The notes under the pieces were generated by a model that saw nothing but the letters and a program-made list of their open reading frames with translations, searched no databases and was not told the DNA's origin. This document shows positions 1 to 7,000 of a stretch of DNA of 64,000 nucleotides, piece after piece (positions within the stretch are counted from its first letter, which is position 1; each line of letters begins with the position of its first letter). Source of the DNA: Nesterenkonia haasae. Its GTDB lineage: Bacteria > Actinomycetota > Actinomycetes > Actinomycetales > Micrococcaceae. The stretch lies in NCBI RefSeq assembly GCF_010119385.1, contig NZ_VFIE01000017.1, forward strand, positions 69,789-133,788, written 5' to 3'. The position numbers and the translations under genes are program-made.

Positions 1-1
1 G

Positions 2-907
2 TTGGTCGCCATTGTGATCGGCATGCTCATCCGAACGTTCGGCTGGGTTCCGTACTGGGGTGAGGAGGGGCTGAAGTGGGCGGCGAAGTTCCCGCTGCGA
101 TTAGGTATTGTCCTGCTTGGACTGCAGCTGGCGCTCGCCGACATCCTGGGCCTGGGGTGGGAGGTCCTGGCCATTGTGCTGGTTACTGTGACGGTGACAT
201 TTATCGGCATCCGCGTGCTCGGCCCACTATGCCAGGTGGACCGGACCACTGCGGCGCTGGTCGCGACCGGGACAGCAATCTGCGGAGCTTCCGCTGTGGC
301 AGCCGGCTCAGCCGTTCTGGACCGCGGGGATGGGCGAGACCGGCAGAACCGTCACATGGCGGGCCCAACTGCCACTGCCCTGGCGGTGGTGACCATATGG
401 GGGACAGTGGCCATGGTCGCGCTTCCTGCGATGAGCGCCGCACTAGGGTTGGGGGATCGACCCGCGGGCGTATGGATCGGCGCCAGTATCCATGAGGTTG
501 GTCAGGTGGTGGCCGCCGGCGGGATCGTGGGCGCCACTGCGCTGACAGTAGCCACAGTTGTTAAGCTCGCCCGTGTGCTGCTGCTGGCCCCAGCAGTGGT
601 GGCGCTGCGGCTGGGCGATACCGCAGGTACCGCCGGCGAAGGAAAGCGTCCGCCGATCATGCCGTGGTTCGTGGTGGGCTTTCTGCTGGCAGTTGCGGTG
701 AATTCGGCGGCTGACATTCCTGACGATGCTGCGGAGTTTCTCGCTCAGATCACCACGATGCTCATTACCTTCGCCATGGTCGGCATCGGTGCTGCGGTCG
801 ACCTCCGGAAAATTCTGCGCACCGGTGCCCCCGCATTGCTGCTGGGTGGTGTCGGCAGCGTGCTCGCGGCAGGGACTGCACTCGGCGGCGTCGTGCTGCT
901 TCTCTGA
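2..907 (+). CDS. YeiH/UPF0324 family putative sulfate exporter, 5' partial
   Basis: Integral membrane protein of the YeiH (UPF0324, conserved hypothetical 698) family, proposed but not proven to export sulfate or a related anion. The visible 301 residues carry about nine hydrophobic helices and the family motifs GTAICGASAVAA (about residue 90) and GASIHEVGQVVAAG (about residue 160). Family members are usually 320-350 residues, and the reading frame is open to the first base, so the true start lies upstream of the window. It is followed on the same strand by the radical SAM gene. Family call is firm; substrate is not. Confidence 0.85.
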   Translation: MVAIVIGMLIRTFGWVPYWGEEGLKWAAKFPLRLGIVLLGLQLALADILGLGWEVLAIVLVTVTVTFIGIRVLGPLCQVDRTTAALVATGTAICGASAVAAGSAVLDRGDGRDRQNRHMAGPTATALAVVTIWGTVAMVALPAMSAALGLGDRPAGVWIGASIHEVGQVVAAGGIVGATALTVATVVKLARVLLLAPAVVALRLGDTAGTAGEGKRPPIMPWFVVGFLLAVAVNSAADIPDDAAEFLAQITTMLITFAMVGIGAAVDLRKILRTGAPALLLGGVGSVLAAGTALGGVVLLL

Positions 908-1035
908 CCCCGGGAGTGGAGACGCGGGGCGAAGGTCTTCCGATAGCGACATCCTCTGTGAGTTGGTTGAAGGCCGCATCAGCTTCCATTCCCACTGAGG
1001 CTAGCCACAAATGCGACGCCCCTCTTGAACCGTAT

Positions 1036-1051
1036 TCGAATATGTGTTCGA
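1036..1051. promoter_or_regulatory. Candidate LexA (SOS) box
   Basis: TCGAATATGTGTTCGA matches the actinobacterial/mycobacterial LexA palindrome TCGAAC-N4-GTTCGA with a single mismatch. It lies 8 bp upstream of the preferred ATG of the radical SAM gene, where bound LexA would block transcription. DNA-damage control is an inference from the site. Confidence 0.72.
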
Positions 1052-1059
1052 ATAACGGC

Positions 1060-2130
1060 ATGCGTTGGGACGCTCAGAGAATCGATGAAGCTGCTGCTCC
1101 TGCGTTGCTTCCCATGCAGAACTTGGTCCGAACCGTCCGGACTCCTGAATTCGAAGGTGTGACTTTCCACGAGGTCGCAGCGAAGACGGCACTGAACAAG
1201 GTGCCCAAGGCATCAAACATGCCCTTCGGGTGGACCGTGAACCCCACACGTGGATGTCTCCATATGTGTCGCTATTGCTTTGCGCGGAAAACGCACGAGT
1301 ACCTGGATATGGACTCGGGCCGCGACTTCGACACTCAGATCGTGGTGAAGACCAATGTGGCTGAAGTTCTGCGCGCAGAGCTGGCCAAGCCCAGCTGGCG
1401 GCGCGAACATGTGGCTCTGGGAACGAACACCGACCCTTACCAGCGGGCGGAAGGTCGCTACCGGCTGATGCCCGGGATCATCACCGCACTCGCCGACTCA
1501 GGCACACCTTTCTCCATTCTCACCAAAGGCCCCCTGCTGAAGCGGGACCTTCCCCTGCTCAAGGAGGCAGCTAAGAAGGTGCCCGTCTCCGTGGCGGTCT
1601 CACTGGCCATTATGGACACTGAACTCCAGCAGAGGGTCGAACCAGGAACCCCCGACCCGCGTGCCCGGCTCAACCTGGTCAACGCCATCACGGAGGCGGG
1701 ACTGGACTGCAACGTGCTCGCTATGCCCATTCTGCCCTGGCTCACCGACTCCGCGGAGCATCTGGACCTGCTCCACAAAGAGCTCGCCCGGGCCGGCGCC
1801 GGCTGGGTCACCACCGGAGCGCTGCATCTGCGCCCCGGGGCTCGTGAGTGGTACATGCAGTGGCTGAACGAGGAGCACCCATTGTTGGTGCCGCGCTACG
1901 AGAAGCTCTACCGAGGAGCGCGCGGCGGATTCACCACCTACGCCTCCAAGGACTACAAGATGTGGCTTGGCCAGCAAGCAGCATCAGCACGACGCCGCCA
2001 CGGGTTCCTCGACTACGCCGAGACCACCTGGCGCGGACGCACCTCCCCCGAAGGCCCGCCCACTGACCGCGAGGCCCAGCTGGCGCCGCTGGATATTCCC
2101 ACGGGGCCTGCCCAGCCAGCGCTTTTCTAG
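1060..2130 (+). CDS. Rv2578c-family radical SAM protein (SplB-like)
   Basis: Radical S-adenosylmethionine enzyme of 356 residues, of the actinobacterial Rv2578c family, distantly related to spore photoproduct lyase SplB. The 4Fe-4S motif C-x3-C-x2-C is at residues 66-73 (CLHMCRYC). The ATG at 1060 was chosen over an upstream in-frame start at 916 because relatives begin MRW and because the LexA-type palindrome lies just upstream. Its TAG stop (2128-2130) lies inside the 6-bp target duplication TCTAGG made by the mobile element downstream. Before that insertion it probably overlapped the helicase gene tail to tail. Substrate unknown; a DNA-repair role is suggested by SOS control and family. 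Confidence 0.88.
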   Translation: MRWDAQRIDEAAAPALLPMQNLVRTVRTPEFEGVTFHEVAAKTALNKVPKASNMPFGWTVNPTRGCLHMCRYCFARKTHEYLDMDSGRDFDTQIVVKTNVAEVLRAELAKPSWRREHVALGTNTDPYQRAEGRYRLMPGIITALADSGTPFSILTKGPLLKRDLPLLKEAAKKVPVSVAVSLAIMDTELQQRVEPGTPDPRARLNLVNAITEAGLDCNVLAMPILPWLTDSAEHLDLLHKELARAGAGWVTTGALHLRPGAREWYMQWLNEEHPLLVPRYEKLYRGARGGFTTYASKDYKMWLGQQAASARRRHGFLDYAETTWRGRTSPEGPPTDREAQLAPLDIPTGPAQPALF

Positions 2131-2131
2131 G
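2126..2131. repeat. Target-site duplication TCTAGG, left copy
   Basis: TCTAGG directly precedes the left inverted repeat and is repeated exactly after the right one (4046-4051). CTAG-centred 6-bp duplications are characteristic of IS481-type insertion. Confidence 0.85.
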
Positions 2132-2150
2132 TGTACTGACCGGACACGTT
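2132..2150 (+). repeat. Left terminal inverted repeat
   Basis: TGTACTGACCGGACACGTT. The reverse complement of 4027-4045 is identical at 18 of these 19 positions. It starts immediately after the target duplication. Confidence 0.88.
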
Positions 2151-2165
2151 AGTCGGGACGGATAG

Positions 2166-3131
2166 TCAGGATCGATAACGTGCCGTCAATACTTCGGCAC
2201 GCACGTACATCGCATCGCGGACGGATTCTGGCGCTAGTACTTCGGCGTCCGTATCAAGCTGCCACACCGCCCACACCGCGTGGCGCAGGTCTTCGAAGGT
2301 CACGTCGAGGCGGACCCAATCATCCGGCTCCGGTTCCTCGGCCCGGACAGCTCGGGCATTCTCCAGCAGTTCCTCACGACGCGACGTCTTGATGCGGACG
2401 ACGACGGGGATGTGGTTCTCAGAGAGGAACTGTCCGGTGCGTTCGGCCCAGATGTGGTCGAGATCGACCTGCGCGGGCCGTTGCGCCGGTTCGGGGAGCG
2501 CTTCGGCGCTGAGCATCCGAGACAGACGGTAAGTCCGATCGTCTCCGGACCTCGTCGCCAGCAGGTAGGTGCGCCCGCGGACGGTGACCAGTCCAATCGG
2601 ATCGACGGTTCGACGACTCGGTGCTTTACCAGGTGCCGCGTAGTTGCATCGCAGTCGGCGGCCGGTGAGCACCGCGGCTCGGACCTCGCTCATGACGCCT
2701 TCGGCCAGGTCTTCGGTGTGGGCGTAGCGAGAGAGTAAGTCGGTCTGCGGCTCCACGAGGAATCGTTTGGCCGCATCGCCGAGGCTCATCTGGTGTCCCT
2801 CGGGGAGCGCGTCGACGACCTTGCGCATCGCCGAGGCTAGAGATGCGCTGAGACCGAAGACCTTCTCGCCGCGGTCTGATCCGGCGGTGAGCAGCGCGAG
2901 TGCCTCGTCATGGTTCAGCCCGGTCAGTTCGGTGCGGAAGCCGGGAAGGAGCGAGTAGCCGCCGTGTCGACCACGGTCCGCGTAAACGGGGACGCCCGCA
3001 GTCGAGAGGGCGTCGATGTCGCGCAGCACGGTGCGCGTGGAAACTTCGAGTTCACTGGCCAGCTGGTCGGCGGTTAGTCGGCCTCGCTGGCGCAGCAGCA
3101 GCACCAGCGAGACCAGTCGGTCTGCTCGCAT
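2166..3131 (-). CDS. YafY/WYL-domain transcriptional regulator
   Basis: A 321-residue helix-turn-helix regulator with a C-terminal WYL domain. Residues 1-60 form the DeoR/HTH_11 winged helix (MRADRLVSLVLLLRQRG, then a TVLRDIDAL recognition helix). The WYL ligand-binding part follows at about 140-210 (RLRCNY ... GRTYLLA ... TYRLSRM), and a WCX domain closes the protein. The frame is open upstream to 3503, but homology begins at the ATG ending at 3131. It is divergent from the RidA gene across a perfect palindrome, so it probably controls that gene. It is carried inside the IS481-type element. Confidence 0.88.
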   Translation of the reverse strand: MRADRLVSLVLLLRQRGRLTADQLASELEVSTRTVLRDIDALSTAGVPVYADRGRHGGYSLLPGFRTELTGLNHDEALALLTAGSDRGEKVFGLSASLASAMRKVVDALPEGHQMSLGDAAKRFLVEPQTDLLSRYAHTEDLAEGVMSEVRAAVLTGRRLRCNYAAPGKAPSRRTVDPIGLVTVRGRTYLLATRSGDDRTYRLSRMLSAEALPEPAQRPAQVDLDHIWAERTGQFLSENHIPVVVRIKTSRREELLENARAVRAEEPEPDDWVRLDVTFEDLRHAVWAVWQLDTDAEVLAPESVRDAMYVRAEVLTARYRS

Positions 3132-3152
3132 GCATCCATCTTTACCAGAAAA

Positions 3153-3171
3153 CACGACACAAGGTGTCGTG
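3153..3171. promoter_or_regulatory. Operator palindrome between WYL regulator and RidA gene
   Basis: CACGACAC-AAG-GTGTCGTG is a perfect 8+8 bp dyad in the 124-bp divergent intergenic region. It is the best candidate site for the adjacent WYL regulator, and would couple autoregulation to control of ridA. Binding is inferred. Confidence 0.65.
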
Positions 3172-3255
3172 ATTCGTCGGGAGGCTAGTAGTGCAGCGTC
3201 GAGGACGGCGGCCATAGGGCGGCCGGGCGCTGCGGAACGAATGAACGGAGCAGCA

Positions 3256-3651
3256 ATGGAACGCAGGGCAGTAAATACGGTGACGTGGTCGCAGGAGATG
3301 GGCTTCAACCAGGGCGAAGTCATCTCAGGGGAGACACGGACACTGTACATCTCGGGACAGACAGCTATGAGCAAGGATGGTCGGCCCGAGCACGACGGGG
3401 ATGTCGAGGCCCAGCTCGCGCTGGCCGTGGCGAACCTCGAGGCCGTACTCGTTGAGGCCGGCATGTCGCTGGCGAACCTGGTCCGCCTCAACGTGTACAC
3501 CACTGACGTGGACGCGATGTTCCCGCACTACGGTGTGCTCGCCGGGAAGCTCGGGGCGGCAGGAGTCGCCCCGACTACCACGATGCTAGGCGTCACCCGC
3601 CTGGCGATCCCCGGCCAGATGGTCGAGCTCGAAGGAACCGCCGTCGCATAA
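3256..3651 (+). CDS. RidA family (YjgF/YER057c/UK114) protein
   Basis: 131-residue RidA-superfamily protein. Classical RidA hydrolyses reactive enamine/imine intermediates from PLP enzymes; other subgroups differ in substrate. Conserved features include TLYISGQTA near the N-terminus, the Arg segment LVRLNVYTTD, and the C-terminal MVELEGTAV. The second ATG (3256) is preferred because GGAG lies 6 bp upstream; an in-frame ATG at 3241 is the alternative. It is divergent from the WYL regulator inside the IS481-type element and followed by a strong hairpin. Subfamily uncertain. Confidence 0.87.
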   Translation: MERRAVNTVTWSQEMGFNQGEVISGETRTLYISGQTAMSKDGRPEHDGDVEAQLALAVANLEAVLVEAGMSLANLVRLNVYTTDVDAMFPHYGVLAGKLGAAGVAPTTTMLGVTRLAIPGQMVELEGTAVA

Positions 3652-3678
3652 CGCTTCCGCCTTTTGCAACTCATCTCG

Positions 3679-3709
3679 GACGGTCAGCAGGGTAGCGCTG
3701 CTGACCGTC
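3679..3709. terminator. Hairpin after the RidA gene
   Basis: GACGGTCAGCAG and CTGCTGACCGTC form a perfect 12-bp stem with a 7-nt loop, 27 bp after the ridA stop. No clear U-run follows, so termination efficiency is unknown. It separates the cargo from the transposase remnant. Confidence 0.6.
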
Positions 3710-3729
3710 TGACAGTCCTAAGGAGCCCC

Positions 3730-4050
3730 ATGTCCCACGCAAATGCCGCCCTCACTCCTCGCCATCGCCTTGAAGTCGCTTGCTTGGTCGTAGATGACGG
3801 CTGGCCGATCAGCGAGGTCGTCGCTCGCTTCCAGGTGTCCTGGCTGACAGTGAAGCGGTGGGTAGACCGCTACTCCAATGGCGAATCGATGCACGACCGG
3901 CCCTCCCGACCGAAGACCTCGCCGAACAAGGCGCGCAAGGCGACGATGCTGGTTGTACTGGTGCAGCCACGGCTGCAGGGCGTCGCGGCGTTCCTGCTCA
4001 ACCAGCCACCCTTCTCACGATTTACCAACGTGGCCGGTCAGTACATCTAG
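3730..4050 (+). pseudogene. Internally deleted IS481-family transposase
   Basis: Residues 1-55 resemble the N-terminal helix-turn-helix of IS481 transposases (MSHANAALTPRHRL, SEVVARFQVSWLTVKRW, SRPKTSPNK). The last residues (PPFSRFTNVAGQYI) resemble the C-terminal tail of such proteins. The roughly 200-residue DDE catalytic core between them is missing, while one open frame of 106 codons remains. The TAG stop (4048-4050) is supplied by the target duplication. It cannot catalyse transposition. The identification of the C-terminal tail is from memory and less certain. Confidence 0.75.
4027..4045 (-). repeat. Right terminal inverted repeat
   Basis: AACGTGGCCGGTCAGTACA, the reverse complement of the left end with one mismatch. 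It lies within the 3' end of the transposase remnant and abuts the right target duplication. Confidence 0.88.
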
Positions 4051-4051
4051 G
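4046..4051. repeat. Target-site duplication TCTAGG, right copy
   Basis: Exact copy of 2126-2131. It contains the CTA (4047-4049) that is the complement of the helicase gene stop codon. Confidence 0.85.
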
Positions 4052-7000
4052 TTGAGCCGTTCAGAGACGCGGGCCCAGGTTCGTAATTCCCGTTGCCGGA
4101 GGTGACGATCAGACCCTCAGCCACCGCCTGTTGGAACACATCATCCAAACGCTTCCGGATCTTCGGCCCCATCCGCTGATGACCGTACAACCGGGCCACC
4201 GATCGGAGGATGTCGTCCTCCGGGGCGCGGAACGCCCGCCGAAGTACCTGGACCATCACCTGGGACAACTCGGTGTATGGGACCTTCTCAACATGGCGCT
4301 CCACCACCTGGATCGGATCCGGTTCCGTCGAGTCCGGTTCGGGCGTTTCCGGGGCTGTTCGTTCCGGGCGGGCAGATGAAGCGTCGGCCTGATCAGTATC
4401 GTTTGGACCAGGATGAGCGGCGCTCTCGGCTGTCGAACGAACACGCTCAACAACAGTTTCTGCGTCCCGCAGCCACTCGGGCAGCCACACACGTTCCACC
4501 GCAGACCATCCCATGGCTCCGACAAGTACCGACTGTGGGAGCGCGTCCCGGTCACCTACTGTGCTGCGCTGCGCCCATTCCGGGCCGTCCAGAAGCACAG
4601 CCACCCACGGCTGGTCCGTCCAACGCACCGCGAAATCGACCTGGAAATCCGACAAGCCCACCCGTGGAACGACCTCTAGGCCGACCCTCGCCAAGTGGTC
4701 GTGCACCTCCTGGGCATGCAGGTCTGCTGCCAAGGTTGACGAATGCCCCGTGTGTGAGAGCCGCCGGGTTCCGTCACGGGCAGCCAGCAGATACTCCTTC
4801 AGATCAGACAGGCCCTGCGCGGTGGAGTTGCGCAGATCCAACTCATGCGGCTCAAAGGAGCAGATGATCCGCACCGTCTCCCGAGCTCGGGTGATCGCCA
4901 CATTGAGCCTGCGCTCACCCCCAGCAGAGGTCATCGACCCCCACTGCAGAGGGACCCGGCCGTTGGCGTCCCGGGAGAACGCCAGAGTGAAGATCACCAC
5001 ATCGCGCTCATCCCCCTGTACGTTTTCCAAGTTCTTCACGAACAGGGGCTCCTCATCGCACGCCAACGCCTCCTGAATGAGGCGCTCATCGCTGGCCTCC
5101 AACATGTCCAGCAGCAGATCACGCTGCTGCACATTGAACGTCACGACGCCGACGCTCCTGCCGGAATCTTCAGTGAGCAGTTCGATGACCTCGCGGACAA
5201 CCTCCTGCGCCTCCATACGATTGACTCGGGCAGCGCCGCGCCCACCTTCCCACTCGCCCTCGACTACGCGCAGCCGCACAGCATCAGAATCGGAAGGGGC
5301 AGGCGGTGTAGGGAAGGTTGAAAGTCGGTCCTGATAGTACTGCCGGTTGGAGAACGCGATGAGGGACTCGTCCCTGGACCGGTAATGCCACGTCAACCAC
5401 AATCGGGGGAGACCTGAATCGTGGGCCTCAGAGAGTATCGAGTCCAGATCCGCTGGAACCAGGGCGTCGTCGTGATCATCCTCGTTCCCAGCATGGACGA
5501 ATGTCGAGGTTGGAGGCATCTGCCTGGTGTCACCCACGATCACCACGGACCGCCCCCGGCCCATGGCTCCGATGGCCTCCGGGACTCGAATTTGGGAGGC
5601 CTCATCAAAGACCACCACGTCAAAGTCCACAGCCTCGGCCGGTAGGAAGCGCGCCACCGAATCGGGGCTCATCAGAAGGCACGGTGCGGCCTCGGTAATG
5701 AGGTCCCCAAATCGCTCAAACAACTGCCTGATGCGCAGGCCACCGCGCCTCCGGCCAATCTGCTGCTGCAGCTGCGCCACCGCGCCCACATCAGCGCCCG
5801 GAGCGAACCGGCGGGCCTCAACCAGCTCAGCTGGCAACTGGGTGCGCAGCATGTGCCGCCGTCGACCGGAGGACTCAGCGAACTGTTGGATCCGCCGGCT
5901 ATGGGCGGTCGGATCGAACCGATGAAGGCCGGTGGTGTGCAGGCGGTCATCCAATACAGCGTCTGTGAGTGCTCGGCGCAGTACCTGTTCGACGTCGCCA
6001 GCGGGGATCTGCTCTGTCAGAACAGCCTCGGTCACCGTCTCCAGTCCGCGTGAGCGTAAGGCTTCAGCGGGTTCGGCCAGCGCTGCCCAGCGGCTGAGAC
6101 TCAGCAGCACGTCATCGTTGGAATCTGCCCGCCAGGCATCAGCGCATGCTGCCACCGCCGCGGACAGGGTCGGCTTCGGATCGCCGGTGACACCGCGCGA
6201 CCAACGCAGGACTGAGCTGTCATCAGCGGCAAGGAGGGCGAGCAGATGAGACCAAGCGGCAGCGAACCGTTCGATCTGCCCGACAGGCATCTGAATGAGT
6301 TTGCCATCGTTGAAGACCTCTCGAGCTAGTCGATGGGCCTCCTCAGCGTGGTCCGAGGCGCGGAACGCTGCCTCCAGCTCCGCCCAGGCCTGTTTCAGTG
6401 TGGCCAGCGAGCGGAAGTGGTCCGCCAGATGATCGAGGTCGATCGCGCTGCGCAGGCTGATGTGATTGCTGATCTCATCCAGGAGGCGATCTTTGCGGCG
6501 ATGCTTTCCGAACGGCCAGAAGCCGTCATGAATCTCTTGGGCCCGCTGAGCCAAATGGTCGACGTCCAGATCGAATGCCGAGGTGGTGAACCCAGGGGTG
6601 AGCGCCCTGATCCACCCCAGCAGAGTCGCCGTTTGCTCTGAGGTGAGGGCGAGGCTGAACAGCCGTCTCGCAGGGGAGTCAGGAACATCGTGGTGTGCGC
6701 CCAGGAGTTCGGCGACAGCATGGGTGACCTCCGGCGGGTCCCACTGGTCAGGTGATGTCCGTGCCAGGGCCCACGGGTGAGAGGCGGGATTGGCGCCAAG
6801 GTCGAACAGGGCACGGTCGGCTGCGGCGGCGTCGTCGTACACCGCACTCAGATCTCCCAGGGCACGTGCCGTTTCCCTGTCGACTGAGAACACTCTTGAG
6901 TAGACGTCACGTTCTGCGGAGAGTTCTAGGCTGAGTTGGTGAGCCGTCCAGGCGCTCAGGCCCGATGGTCCAGGGGAGTGGAGGCGCTGCGGGTAGTCAG

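Larger units (their letters stand above)
2132..4045. mobile_element. IS481-type cargo element (WYL regulator + RidA), transposase internally deleted
   Basis: A 1914-bp unit bounded by inverted repeats and a TCTAGG duplication. It carries a WYL/YafY regulator, a divergent ridA-like gene and a shortened IS481 transposase frame that keeps only the N-terminal HTH and what looks like the extreme C-terminus. Seen directly: ends, duplication and gene content. Inferred: insertion as one unit, and dependence on a transposase supplied in trans, since no DDE core remains. The insertion point is the stop-codon junction of two convergent host genes, so neither coding region was damaged. Confidence 0.85.

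Noticed and set aside
443-979. 178-codon open frame opposite the YeiH gene
   Set aside because: Antisense shadow of a clear membrane-protein gene; low-complexity basic composition and no family motif.
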